A DNA stretch of 64,000 nt from contig NZ_UFXX01000001.1 of the NCBI RefSeq assembly GCF_900447535.1, positions 1,550,001 through 1,614,000 of the forward strand, written 5' to 3'. The notes under the pieces are model-generated. The model had not been told where the DNA came from. It made no database searches and saw only the letters and a program-made list of their open reading frames with translations. The position numbers were made by a program, and so were the translations under genes. The first letter of the stretch is position 1. The number at the start of each line of letters is the position of its first letter. The DNA is from Dermacoccus nishinomiyaensis (GTDB lineage: Bacteria; Actinomycetota; Actinomycetes; Actinomycetales; Dermatophilaceae). Shown one piece after another: positions 45,501 through 53,447 of this stretch.

Positions 45501-45608
45501 ATGGGCGCCAAGAAGATGCGCGAACTTGTCAGCGGCTTCCTGGGCGCCACCATCATCGCCGCCATCATGGTGGCGATCGATCCGCACGGGGAGATCTTCA
45601 TCGGCTGA
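45501..45608 (+). CDS. 35-residue single-span membrane peptide
   Basis: ATG 45501 to TGA 45608. A basic N-terminus (M-G-A-K-K-M-R-E-L), one hydrophobic helix (F-L-G-A-T-I-I-A-A-I-M-V-A-I) and a short polar end. A GGAGGAG lies 15 nt upstream, a long spacing, so M6 might be the start or translation may be coupled to the gene before. The stop is followed at once by a terminator hairpin, consistent with a genuine gene end. Confidence 0.5.
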   Translation: MGAKKMRELVSGFLGATIIAAIMVAIDPHGEIFIG

Positions 45609-45609
45609 G

Positions 45610-45643
45610 CGCGGGCCGGCACCCGCCAGGATGCCGGCCCGCG
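45610..45643. terminator. Terminator between small genes and serS
   Basis: 12-bp perfect inverted repeat (45610-45621 with 45632-45643), 10-nt loop. It lies between convergent units: the small membrane genes (+) and serS (-, stop at 45680). Confidence 0.8.
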
Positions 45644-45679
45644 TCAGCCCTCGTCGGACTGCGTCGTCCGAGCTCGTCG

Positions 45680-46993
45680 TCAGACGACGGGCAGCACCTC
45701 GAGGCCACCCATGTACGTGCGCAGCGCCTCGGGCACACGCACCGAGCCGTCAGCCTGCTGGTGCGTCTCGAGGATGGCGACGAGCCAACGCGTCGTCGCG
45801 AGCGTGCCGTTGAGCGTGGCGACAGAGCGCGTCGCGCCGTCGGTGCGCTCACGGATGTTGAGGCGGCGCGCCTGGAACGTCGTGCAGTTCGACGTCGACG
45901 TCAGCTCGCGGTAGGTGCCCTGCGTCGGCACCCAGGCCTCGCAGTCGAACTTGCGTGCGGCGGACGTGCCGAGGTCACCCGCGGCGGTGTCGATGACGCG
46001 GTACGACAGCTCGCACTTGGCCAGCATCTCCTCTTCCCACGCGAGCATGCGAGCGTGCTCCGCTTCGGCGTCCTCGATGCGGCAGTAGGAGAACATCTCG
46101 ACCTTGTTGAACTGGTGGACGCGGATGATGCCACGCGTGTCCTTGCCGTACGAACCGGCCTCGCGGCGGTAGCAGCTCGACCAACCGGCGTAGCGCACGG
46201 GAGCGTCGACGTTGATGATCTCATCCGCGTGGTAGCCGGCAAGCGCGACCTCCGAGGTGCCGACGAGGTAGAGGTTGTCCTCCTCCTGCACGCGGTAGAT
46301 CTCGGCGTCGTGCGCGACATCGAAGCCGGTGCCCTGCATCGTCTCCGGGCGCACGAGGGTCGGCGTGATCATCGGGGTGAAGTCGTTCGCGATGGCCTGG
46401 TCGAGCGCCATCTGCAGCAGCGCCAGCTCGAGGCGTGCGCCGACACCCTTGAGGAAGTAGAAGCGCGAACCCGAGACCTTCGTGCCGCGCTCCATGTCGA
46501 TCGCGCCGATGAGCTCACCGATCTCGAGGTGATCCTTCGGCTCGAAGTCGAACGTCGGGGCCTCACCGACCGTCTTGACGGTGACGAAGTCGTCCTCGCC
46601 ACCCGCCGGCACGCCGTCGAGGACGACGTTGGGGACGGTGCGCAGCAGCGCGTCGAACTCCTTGCCCGCCTCGTCGGCAGTGGCCTCGAGCTCCTTGACG
46701 CGGGCGCTCAAGGTCGCAGCGTTCTCGCGCGCGGCGTCGGCCTCGGCCTGCAGACGCGCGACCTCCGAGTCGTCACCGCCCTTCTTGGCCTTGTTGAGCG
46801 CACCCATCGCGGCGCCGACGCTCTTCGACACGTGCTTCTGCTCGGCGCGCACCCTCTCGAACTCGCCGAGCGAACTGCGGCGCGTCGCGTCGAGCTCGAG
46901 AATGCGGTCGACGACGCCCTCGTCAGCGCCGCGAGCACGCTGGCTCGCGCGGACGGCGTCAGGGTTGTCACGAAGCAGTCGAATGTCGATCAC
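45680..46993 (-). CDS. serS: Seryl-tRNA synthetase
   Basis: 437 residues from GTG 46993. The N-terminal long coiled coil (residues ~30-110, Ala/Glu/Lys-rich) binds the tRNA-Ser extra arm. Class II catalytic core: [15 protein letters not shown] (motif 2) and the C-terminal motif 3 region with [14 protein letters not shown] lies 6 nt before GTG, so it is likely leaderless. Back to back with the lipid kinase gene, start codons 54 bp apart. Confidence 0.97.
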   Translation of the reverse strand: MIDIRLLRDNPDAVRASQRARGADEGVVDRILELDATRRSSLGEFERVRAEQKHVSKSVGAAMGALNKAKKGGDDSEVARLQAEADAARENAATLSARVKELEATADEAGKEFDALLRTVPNVVLDGVPAGGEDDFVTVKTVGEAPTFDFEPKDHLEIGELIGAIDMERGTKVSGSRFYFLKGVGARLELALLQMALDQAIANDFTPMITPTLVRPETMQGTGFDVAHDAEIYRVQEEDNLYLVGTSEVALAGYHADEIINVDAPVRYAGWSSCYRREAGSYGKDTRGIIRVHQFNKVEMFSYCRIEDAEAEHARMLAWEEEMLAKCELSYRVIDTAAGDLGTSAARKFDCEAWVPTQGTYRELTSTSNCTTFQARRLNIRERTDGATRSVATLNGTLATTRWLVAILETHQQADGSVRVPEALRTYMGGLEVLPVV

Positions 46994-47047
46994 CCCTCAA
47001 GGCTATCGCCCGCGCGAATCTGCGTCATTCCAGTTACAGTGCAAGGC
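46994..47047. promoter_or_regulatory. Divergent back-to-back leaderless promoters (serS and lipid kinase)
   Basis: 54 bp hold both promoters: TAGCCT (minus, 47000-47005) 6 nt from the serS GTG, and TACAGT (plus, 47035-47040) 7 nt from the kinase GTG. Their -35 regions must interleave. No ribosome sites are visible for either gene. Confidence 0.6.
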
Positions 47048-48052
47048 GTGTCGAACACGCCCTCCCGTCCGCGCGCCGCGATCGTCGTCAACCCCACGAA
47101 GGTCGACGACCTCGGCGCCCTGCGCCGCGAATGCGTCGACGTCTCGCGCGACGCCGGATGGGCCGAGCCGCTGTGGCTGCAGACCCGCCTCGACGACCCC
47201 GGCACCGGCCAGACGCAGCAAGCACTGCGCCAGGGCTGCGACATCGTCTTCGCCGCCGGTGGCGACGGAACGGTGCGCCACGTCGGCGCGGCACTGAGCG
47301 GCACGAGCGTGCCGCTGGGGTTGATGCCACAGGGCACCGGCAACCTGCTCGCGCGCAACCTCGGCGTCTCGGTGGACGGCTCGGCGGCGCTCAACTTCGC
47401 GCGGTCGCTTGCGGGCGAGGACACCGTCATCGACGTCGGGCGGGTGCACGCAACGTTCGGGGACGGCTCGGCGACGAACGACACCTTCCTCATCATGGCC
47501 GGCTTCGGACTCGATGGCGACATCATGAACGCCACGAGCGAGACCCTCAAGAAGCGGATCGGGTGGATGGCCTACCCCATCGCCGGTGCGCGCTACGTGA
47601 CCCAGCGCCCCGAGCGCATGCTCGCCTCCTTCGACGACGGCGCGCCGCACACGAAGAAGACGACGACGCTGCTCGTCGGCAACTTCGGTCAGCTGACGGC
47701 GGGGGTGCAACTCATGCCAGGCGCCAACGGCACCGACGGGCGCTTCGACACCGTCTGGCTCTCCGCCGACGGGCCCCTGCAATGGGCTGCGCTCTCGGCG
47801 CAGATCTTCGCCCGCTCGCGGCGCACCACGGGTCGCGTCGAGCGCACACGCTGCGCCCGCGTCGCGGCCAAGGCCATGGGACGCCCGCGCGCGCTCGAAC
47901 TCGACGGCGACGTCCTCGGCGACGTGCGTGAGATGGAGATGTGGGTCGAGGAGAAGGCACTGCGCGTGCGCGTCGCCAACGCGCGTCACTCACGCATGTC
48001 TGACGTCCGCCGTCACCTCCCCGGCATCCTGGGCCAGACGCTGCGCCGCTGA
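47048..48052 (+). CDS. Diacylglycerol/lipid kinase (DagK-like)
   Basis: 334 residues from GTG 47048. N-terminal DAGK catalytic domain: V-V-N-P-T-K near residue 15 and F-A-A-G-G-D-G-T-V-R-H-V, the ATP-binding glycine loop. P-L-G-L-M-P-Q-G-T-G-N-L-L-A-R-N follows. C-terminal beta domain from about residue 140. Phosphorylates diacylglycerol or a related lipid at the membrane. The frame is open far upstream through serS antisense, but that part is not coding. Confidence 0.9.
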   Translation: MSNTPSRPRAAIVVNPTKVDDLGALRRECVDVSRDAGWAEPLWLQTRLDDPGTGQTQQALRQGCDIVFAAGGDGTVRHVGAALSGTSVPLGLMPQGTGNLLARNLGVSVDGSAALNFARSLAGEDTVIDVGRVHATFGDGSATNDTFLIMAGFGLDGDIMNATSETLKKRIGWMAYPIAGARYVTQRPERMLASFDDGAPHTKKTTTLLVGNFGQLTAGVQLMPGANGTDGRFDTVWLSADGPLQWAALSAQIFARSRRTTGRVERTRCARVAAKAMGRPRALELDGDVLGDVREMEMWVEEKALRVRVANARHSRMSDVRRHLPGILGQTLRR

Positions 48053-48069
48053 CACGCGCCCCCTGTTCG

Positions 48070-48107
48070 ATTCCCGTCCCCATCTGCGATTTTCGTCCAC
48101 ATTCGTT
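48070..48107 (-). repeat. 19-bp repeat array, locus B (2 units)
   Basis: Two units (48070-48088 and 48089-48107) on the minus strand, with a partial one to the left. Minus-strand unit: CGCAGATGGGGACGGGAAT. It lies just after the lipid kinase stop. Confidence 0.75.
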
Positions 48108-48164
48108 GCCGAGCCTGGCCCAACCCGTCGCACGGACGGATCGCTTGCGACAGTGACGGGCCGC

Positions 48165-48208
48165 ACTGCGAGAGGGCTGACGCTTGATGCGTCAGCCCCT
48201 CTCGCAGT
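48165..48208. terminator. Bidirectional terminator after the lipid kinase gene
   Basis: 19/20-bp stem with one bulge (48165-48183 with 48189-48208), 5-nt loop, between the convergent lipid kinase gene and the cstA-ybdD unit. Confidence 0.85.
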
Positions 48209-48220
48209 GTTCATACCCGC

Positions 48221-48237
48221 GGTCTCGAACCGAGACC
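48221..48237 (-). terminator. Short hairpin right after the ybdD stop
   Basis: 7-bp inverted repeat GGTCTCG/CGAGACC with a 3-nt loop, 2 nt past the ybdD stop on the minus strand. Confidence 0.45.
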
Positions 48238-48239
48238 CC

Positions 48240-48431
48240 TCAGCAGCACCGCGCGCCGGGGTTGCGGTCCTGGGCGTCGGTGCGTTCACGCCAGTAGTCG
48301 CGCTTCGACATCGGCGCCTTGCCGGGGTGGGCGACGGCGTGATGGCGCAAGTAGCGCTCGTAGTGGTTGTCGCCCATCATCGAGGCGACGTACCACTTGA
48401 GCGCGCCGACGATTCCGCGCGGCTCAGGCAT
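48240..48431 (-). CDS. ybdD: YbdD/YjiX family small protein
   Basis: 63 residues from ATG 48431. A K-W-Y-V-A-S-M-M-G-D-N-H-Y-E-R-Y-L core, H-P-G-K-A-P-M-S-K-R-D-Y-W-R-E-R and a C-terminal C-C match YbdD/YjiX. These proteins accompany CstA-type pyruvate transporters and are needed with BtsT/CstA in enterobacteria. The gene overlaps the end of cstA by 8 nt, the conserved arrangement. Confidence 0.9.
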   Translation of the reverse strand: MPEPRGIVGALKWYVASMMGDNHYERYLRHHAVAHPGKAPMSKRDYWRERTDAQDRNPGARCC

Positions 48432-50685
48432 GGACGCGCTCACCCGCATGCACGCCCTCGGGGTCGAGGCCCGCCTCAAGCCACTGGGCTAGCACGCTCT
48501 CCTCGTCGGGCGTGACGCGCATGCCGCTCGGCGCGAAGATCTGCGACGGCACAGCGCCGTCGCGCACCTCGGGGTCGACGTGCCCGGTGCGCAGCGCCTT
48601 GAGCGCCGCGAACACACCCGCGATGACGACGACGATGACGAGCACCGCGAAGAGAACCGAGAGCGTCTCCTGGATGAGCGTGTTACGGATGACGGCGTCG
48701 ATCTCCTCGGGGGTCTTGGCCGTCTTGAACTTCGTCAACCCCTTGTTCTTGGCGTCGACGAACGCGTTGTGCTGCGCCCAGTAGCCGATCTTCGCGTCGC
48801 TCGAGAAGATCTTCTGGTAGCTCGCGACCATCGTCACGAGCAGATCCCAGGCGAGCGGGATGCCCGGGATCCACGCCCACTTCGCCTTGCCGTTGCGGAT
48901 GACGACGACCGTCACGACCGTCAGCGCGACGGCGGCCAGCAACTGGTTGGCGATGCCGAACAGCGGGAACAGCGTGTTGATGCCACCCAGCGGGTCGGTG
49001 ACGCCCATGAGCAGGATCGAACCCCATGCGGCGACGACGACGAGCGTCGAGATCCACGCACCGACGCGCCAGGAAGTGTCACGGAAGCGGTGCAGCCCGG
49101 GCACGTTGCCGAGCGTCTCCGACAACATGAAACGTGCGACGCGCGTGCCGGCGTCGACCGTCGTCAGGATGAACAGCGCCTCGAACATGATCGCGAAGTG
49201 GTACCAGAACTGCTTCATCGAATCGCCTGGGATGACGCGGCTGAACACGTCCGACATGCCGAACGCGAACGTCGGGGCGCCACCGGTGCGCGACACGACC
49301 GAAGCCTCGCCGACGTCCTTCGCGGCCTGGGTGATCTCGGGCGCGGTGATCGGATTACCGCCCAAGCCTATCGAGTTCACCCACGTCGCGGCCTTCTCGG
49401 CCGTCCCACCCGTCACGCCGGCGGGGGCGTTGATGACGAAGTACAGGTGCTGGTCGATGATGGCCGCCGCGATGAGCGCCATGATGGCGACGAACGACTC
49501 GACGAGCATCGAGCCGTACCCGATGAGTCGCGCCTGGCTCTCCTTCTGGATGAGCTTCGGCGTCGTGCCCGACGAGATGAGCGCGTGGAAGCCGGACAAC
49601 GCGCCGCACGCAATCGTGATGAACAGGAACGGGAACAGCGAACCCGCGAAGACGGGACCGTTGCCGTGCTTGCCGAACGACGTGATCGCGGGGATGTCGA
49701 TCGCCGGACGCGCGATGATGATGCCGAGCGCGAGCAGGACGATCGTGCCGACCTTCATGAACGTCGACAGATAGTCACGCGGCGCGAGCAGCAGCCAGAC
49801 CGGCAGGACGGCCGCGGCGAACCCGTAGACGATGAGGCACCAGGCGAGCGCCGTCGGAGACAGCGTGAACATGTCCTTGCCCCAGGCCGTCTCGGCGACC
49901 CAGCCGCCGGAGACGATCGCGAGCAGCAGGAGCACGACGCCGATGAGCGACACCTCGGTGACCGACCCCGGACGCAGGAAGCGCAGGTAGCAGCCCATGA
50001 ACAGGGCGATCGGGATCGTCATCGCGATCGAGAACACACCCCACGGCGACTCGGCGAGCGCGTTGACGACGACGAGGCCGAGCACCGCGATGAGGATGAC
50101 CATGATCGTCATGACGGCGAGCATCGCCGCCCAACCACCGACGGGGCCGAGCGTGTCGCGCGCCATCTGGCCGATGCTGCGGCCGCCACGGCGCGTCGAG
50201 ATGGCGAGCACCATGTAGTCCTGCACGGCGCCCGCGAAGATGACGCCGAAGATGATCCACATCGTGCCCGGCAGGTAACCCATCTGCGCGGCGAGCACGG
50301 GGCCGACGAGGGGGCCGGCGCCGGCGATGGCGGCGAAGTGGTGGCCGAACAGGACGCGACGGTCCGTCGGCATGTAGTCCTGGCCGTTCTCGAACTGCTC
50401 CGCCGGCGTCGCGATGTCGTCGCGCGGCTGCACGACCTTGTACGCGATGAGACGGCTGTAGAGCATGTAGCCGATGACGTAGCTGCCGACGGCCGCGAAC
50501 ACGAACCAGATGGCGTTGACGTGCTCACCGCGGACGAAGGCGACCATCGTCCAGCCGATGGCGGCGACGATCGCCGCGACGGCGATCATGATCTTCTGCC
50601 GCCCGGTGATGGTGCGAGGGGGTTCGACCGCGACGGGGGGCAACCCCGGATCGCGGTCGAGGGTGTCGAGACGTGACGCCGCCAC
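48424..50685 (-). CDS. cstA: CstA family pyruvate/peptide transporter (carbon starvation protein A)
   Basis: 753 residues from GTG 50685 with AGGAGG 6 nt upstream. About 16-18 helices. Hallmarks: [17 protein letters not shown], then [15 protein letters not shown], and later [11 protein letters not shown]. CstA/BtsT proteins take up pyruvate (and in some reports peptides) by proton symport when carbon is scarce. A Crp/GlxR-like site upstream fits catabolite control. Overlaps ybdD. Confidence 0.95.
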   Translation of the reverse strand: MAASRLDTLDRDPGLPPVAVEPPRTITGRQKIMIAVAAIVAAIGWTMVAFVRGEHVNAIWFVFAAVGSYVIGYMLYSRLIAYKVVQPRDDIATPAEQFENGQDYMPTDRRVLFGHHFAAIAGAGPLVGPVLAAQMGYLPGTMWIIFGVIFAGAVQDYMVLAISTRRGGRSIGQMARDTLGPVGGWAAMLAVMTIMVILIAVLGLVVVNALAESPWGVFSIAMTIPIALFMGCYLRFLRPGSVTEVSLIGVVLLLLAIVSGGWVAETAWGKDMFTLSPTALAWCLIVYGFAAAVLPVWLLLAPRDYLSTFMKVGTIVLLALGIIIARPAIDIPAITSFGKHGNGPVFAGSLFPFLFITIACGALSGFHALISSGTTPKLIQKESQARLIGYGSMLVESFVAIMALIAAAIIDQHLYFVINAPAGVTGGTAEKAATWVNSIGLGGNPITAPEITQAAKDVGEASVVSRTGGAPTFAFGMSDVFSRVIPGDSMKQFWYHFAIMFEALFILTTVDAGTRVARFMLSETLGNVPGLHRFRDTSWRVGAWISTLVVVAAWGSILLMGVTDPLGGINTLFPLFGIANQLLAAVALTVVTVVVIRNGKAKWAWIPGIPLAWDLLVTMVASYQKIFSSDAKIGYWAQHNAFVDAKNKGLTKFKTAKTPEEIDAVIRNTLIQETLSVLFAVLVIVVVIAGVFAALKALRTGHVDPEVRDGAVPSQIFAPSGMRVTPDEESVLAQWLEAGLDPEGVHAGERVHA

Positions 50686-50723
50686 GGTGACCTCCTGGTA
50701 GTGCTGGTGGCCATGACGGCCGA

Positions 50724-50739
50724 TGTGAGTAAGGCCACA
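50724..50739 (-). promoter_or_regulatory. Crp/GlxR-like site upstream of cstA
   Basis: On the minus strand TGTGG-N6-TCACA, one mismatch from the Crp palindrome, 38 bp before the cstA start. Crp control of cstA is known in E. coli; here it is inferred. Confidence 0.45.
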
Positions 50740-50873
50740 GTAGGGGTCTACCCATGGGTACGGCGTCTCGGCTCGCGGACCGAGCAATCACATCCTGGTC
50801 ACGACGTCGGCTGAGGGTTTGGGGGCCTGAGTTCGGATGGGGACTGACCTCGGCCGGGCCGCCCCGCACCGTG

Positions 50874-50941
50874 CCCCTTCTGCGATTCCTGTCCCCGTCG
50901 GCGATTCTCGTCCTCATCTGCGATTTTCGGTCGCATTCGCA
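50874..50941 (-). repeat. 19-bp repeat array, locus C (3 units plus a partial)
   Basis: Units at 50885-50903, 50904-50922 and 50923-50941, reading on the minus strand, with an 11-nt partial unit from 50874. Placed just after the 3' end of the GNAT gene and opposite in orientation to the array on its other side. Confidence 0.8.
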
Positions 50942-50957
50942 CCCGCCGCAGCCGGCG

Positions 50958-51530
50958 TCAGGCCGTCGGTCCCTGCGGAAACGGCGGCGAGCCGAACCAG
51001 TAGCGACGTGTCTCGCCCGGAAACGCGGGGTGGGAGCGGACGTCCTCGAACTGCCCGCCGCACTTCTCGATGACGGCACGTGACGCCGGATTCTCGGTGC
51101 TGCAGCACACCAGCACCTGTTCGACGCCGAGCGCCCGCGCCTCGTCGAGACCGAGCATCAGCGCGCCCGCGGCGACGCCCCGCCCACGAGCGCTGGGACG
51201 CACCGAGTAGCCGATGTGACCGATCGCCTCATACAGCACCTCGGTGAGGGTGTGACGCAGGGCCAGAAAGCCGACGATGTCACCCTCCCCCGCCCGCGGG
51301 CCGTCGAGCACCCAGAAATAGCTGCAGTGCACGAATCCCTCAGGCGGCGCGACGGTCGTATCGCCCTGGCGCGCACGATCGGTGAGGTAGGCGTCGAACC
51401 CGGCGCGCGACGTGTCGACGACGTCGTCGCGACGATAGCCCGTGCCGTCTTTCGGCGTCGCGCCGAACTCGTCGAATGCGTCCTTCCAGTCGTCGTAGCG
51501 AGCGGCGTCGGGCCTGATGAGCGTCAGCAT
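50958..51530 (-). CDS. GNAT family N-acetyltransferase
   Basis: 190 residues from ATG 51530. GNAT fold: V-R-P-S-A-R-G-R-G-V-A-A-G-A-L is the acetyl-CoA pyrophosphate loop (R/Q-x2-G-x-G/A), with G-D-I-V-G-F-L-A-L-R before it and N-P-A-S-R-A-V-I-E-K-C-G-G-Q-F-E after. Substrate not determinable. The gene is flanked on both sides by arrays of the 19-bp repeat in opposite orientation. Confidence 0.85.
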   Translation of the reverse strand: MLTLIRPDAARYDDWKDAFDEFGATPKDGTGYRRDDVVDTSRAGFDAYLTDRARQGDTTVAPPEGFVHCSYFWVLDGPRAGEGDIVGFLALRHTLTEVLYEAIGHIGYSVRPSARGRGVAAGALMLGLDEARALGVEQVLVCCSTENPASRAVIEKCGGQFEDVRSHPAFPGETRRYWFGSPPFPQGPTA

Positions 51531-51590
51531 CCCGTCATTCCATCACCGTGCGACGCCCCCGGCGACCGATTTTCCCGACGGCCGGCTGGA

Positions 51591-51761
51591 CGAATGTACA
51601 CACGCAAATCGCCGATGGGGACGAAAATCGCCGATGGGGACCGGATTCGCCGATGGGGACCGGATTCGCCGATGGGGACGGGATTCGCCGATGGGGACGG
51701 GATTCGCCGATGGGGACGGGATTCGCGAAGGGGGACGAAAATCGCAGAGGGGTACATGACG
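51591..51761 (+). repeat. 19-bp repeat array, locus D (9 units)
   Basis: Nine contiguous 19-nt units from 51591 to 51761; six at 51610-51723 are nearly identical (CGCCGATGGGGACGGGATT and variants), with worn units at both ends. The unit length is not a multiple of three and all reading frames give different repeats, so it is not coding. Located between the GNAT gene start and the dioxygenase 3' end. Confidence 0.9.
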
Positions 51762-51811
51762 ACGCGATGCGGGCCCCAGAGACCCGCACCGCGCCATGTC
51801 AGCTCACACCG

Positions 51812-52789
51812 TCAGGCAGCTGCGCCACCCGTCAGGCCATTGACGCCGACGGGCTTGTCGCCACCGACCGTCACGCGCCTCATGGCGCGCGGGCCAAGGT
51901 TGGCGTCGACGTAGTCGCGGTTCGCGTAGTGCGACGTCGCGCGGTTGTCCCAGATGCCGACGTCGCCGGGCGCCCAACGGTGGCGGATGGTGTGTTCGGG
52001 CTGCGTCAGGTGCGCGTACAGCACGTCGAGGATCGCCCGCGACTCGGCCTGCGACACGCCGACGATGTGGGAGGTGAAACCGGGGTTGACGAACAACCCG
52101 CGACGGCCCGTCTCGGGGTGCACACGCACGACGGGGTGCTCGACGACGGGCAGCTCGGTGACGACCTCGCCGCTCCACTCCTGCCCACCGTTCTTGCGCA
52201 GGTAGGCGCCCCATTCGCGGTTGCCGTCGTGGGCGGCGACGAGCTGGTCGACGAGGCCGCGGAACGGCTCCGACAGCGAGTCGTACGCCGCCTGCGCGTC
52301 GGCCCAGGAGGTGTCGCCGCCGTAGTCCGGCAGCGTCACGGCGCGCAGGACGCTGATGGCCGGCGGCTCCTTCATGAACGTGACATCCGTGTGCCACTCG
52401 TCGGAGAACGAGAACTCGGGGTCGGAGGAGTCGATCGAGTAGATCTCCTTGCGCTCGTGCGTGCCCGCGACGGGGTGGCCCGCCGTCAGCTCGCCGAGCA
52501 GGTTTCCGAGGCGCACCTGAGCGTCGTCGTCGAACGCGTCCTGACCCCGGAAGAAGAGCACCTTGTGCGCGAGCAGCGCGCGGCGCAGGTCGAACGCTAT
52601 CGCGTCGTCGACCTGCGCGAGGTCGACGCCGTGGACGATTGCGCCGAACGCCGGGCCGAGGCGTTCGATGCGCAGCCCGGGCGTCGCGACGGTGCCGCCG
52701 TGGCGCGCCGCTGCGCTCGTCGGAACACCCGTCGGTGCGCCGCTCGCGGAGTCGACGTTCGTGTCGGGCGTGGTGTCGAGGAGTGTCAT
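51812..52789 (-). CDS. TauD/TfdA family 2-oxoglutarate-dependent dioxygenase
   Basis: 325 residues from ATG 52789, with GAAGGG upstream; the frame runs on to 52951 but that part is the riboswitch. Iron ligands H133 and D135 in D-E-W-H-T-D-V-T-F and H287 in A-T-S-H-Y-A-N; 2-oxoglutarate is held by the R301/R304 region. W-D-N-R-A-T-S-H is a family signature. TauD enzymes release sulfite from sulfonates and relatives cleave alkyl sulfates or herbicides. Control by a SAM riboswitch points to sulfur supply for methionine/cysteine, so an organosulfur substrate is likely (inference). Confidence 0.9.
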   Translation of the reverse strand: MTLLDTTPDTNVDSASGAPTGVPTSAAARHGGTVATPGLRIERLGPAFGAIVHGVDLAQVDDAIAFDLRRALLAHKVLFFRGQDAFDDDAQVRLGNLLGELTAGHPVAGTHERKEIYSIDSSDPEFSFSDEWHTDVTFMKEPPAISVLRAVTLPDYGGDTSWADAQAAYDSLSEPFRGLVDQLVAAHDGNREWGAYLRKNGGQEWSGEVVTELPVVEHPVVRVHPETGRRGLFVNPGFTSHIVGVSQAESRAILDVLYAHLTQPEHTIRHRWAPGDVGIWDNRATSHYANRDYVDANLGPRAMRRVTVGGDKPVGVNGLTGGAAA

Positions 52790-52837
52790 GGCAGACCCTT
52801 CGTTGCGCTTGCCGCCGCGTCGGTCGACGGGCGGCCG

Positions 52838-52928
52838 GGTCGTTACTCGGGGCACCCCGGCGCGCGTGTGCGTTCGCATGGGGGTTGCCGCCCGGCCAGC
52901 CGAGACTTCGCGCCGGGGCTCGTGACCC
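52838..52928 (-). ncRNA. SAM-IV riboswitch
   Basis: The minus strand from 52928 to 52838 carries the SAM-IV aptamer landmarks in order: GGTCACGAG (P1 5' side), a CCCGGC/GCCGGG stem enclosing AAGTCTCGGCT, then CGGCAACCC, a variable loop, GGGGTGCCCC, GAGTAACGACC (P1 3' side). These align directly with the mycobacterial SAM-IV elements. It ends about 48 nt before the dioxygenase ATG. SAM-IV switches lower expression when SAM is plentiful; the expression platform is not obvious by eye. Confidence 0.9.
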
Positions 52929-52934
52929 ACACAT

Positions 52935-52940
52935 AACGTA
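52935..52940 (-). promoter_or_regulatory. -10 box for the riboswitch transcript
   Basis: TACGTT on the minus strand, 7 nt before the start of the aptamer P1 stem, so transcription would begin at the aptamer. The region just upstream is AT-richer than the surroundings. Confidence 0.6.
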
Positions 52941-53065
52941 GCACTGGCCAAACATAAAGGTCGAGTTATGCATCAACGGCGGCCACACCGTGACATTCGT
53001 CAGGGGCCCGCCGCACCCGGGCGGCCATACTGAGAGCAGAACGCCCGTGGAGCACTCCCCCTTCC

Positions 53066-53443
53066 GTGAGCAGCGGTGATCGATGGTTCATGATCGCCGT
53101 GACCGTGTTCGAGATCGGAGCGTCGATCGTCACGGTCGAGTTCGTGAAGTCGCATGGTGGCAGCGATTTGAGCGCGTACATGTGGTCGCTGCTCGCGCCG
53201 GCCGTCGGCGCTCTCGTCTACTGGGCGCGCACACGCCGCGCGTCAGGGGCCCGCGCCGCGATCCTCGCGTTCAACCTGCGCTCGGCGGCCGTCGCCATCG
53301 CGAACAGTTCGTTCCAGAACGCGTTCGCGTGGACGCAGATCATGACGGTGGCGGCGATGCTCGTCGGCATCACCCCCACCGTCATGATTGCGCGTCGCCT
53401 ACGTCTGGACGGGCAACGGGCAGCCGCTCAGCACCGCCAGTGA
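53066..53443 (+). CDS. Hypothetical multi-span membrane protein
   Basis: 125 residues from GTG 53066. Four short hydrophobic stretches: W-F-M-I-A-V-T-V-F; W-S-L-L-A-P-A-V-G-A-L; A-A-I-L-A-F-N-L-R-S-A; and M-T-V-A-A-M-L-V-G-I. A Y-W-A-R-T-R-R-A-S-G loop follows helix two, resembling VC0807-type membrane proteins, but this is weak. Ends 5 bp from the convergent tmsB stop. Confidence 0.5.
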   Translation: MSSGDRWFMIAVTVFEIGASIVTVEFVKSHGGSDLSAYMWSLLAPAVGALVYWARTRRASGARAAILAFNLRSAAVAIANSSFQNAFAWTQIMTVAAMLVGITPTVMIARRLRLDGQRAAAQHRQ

Positions 53444-53447
53444 GAGC

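Noticed and set aside
45761-47047. Long N-terminal extension of the lipid kinase
   Set aside because: It is antisense to serS and lacks domain features; the kinase fold begins at GTG 47048.
48221-48237. tRNA T-arm (GGTTCGAGACC-like) on the minus strand
   Set aside because: Only a small hairpin; no acceptor stem, anticodon arm or D arm can be fitted around it.
48580-50676. 698-codon open frame antisense to cstA
   Set aside because: Charged, repetitive shadow translation; cstA has a proper ribosome site and family motifs.
51591-51761. CRISPR array
   Set aside because: Units are contiguous 19-mers with no unique spacers and there are no cas genes.
52790-52951. N-terminal extension of the TauD/TfdA protein
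   Set aside because: This stretch is the SAM-IV aptamer and leader; the ribosome site and conserved start are at 52789.
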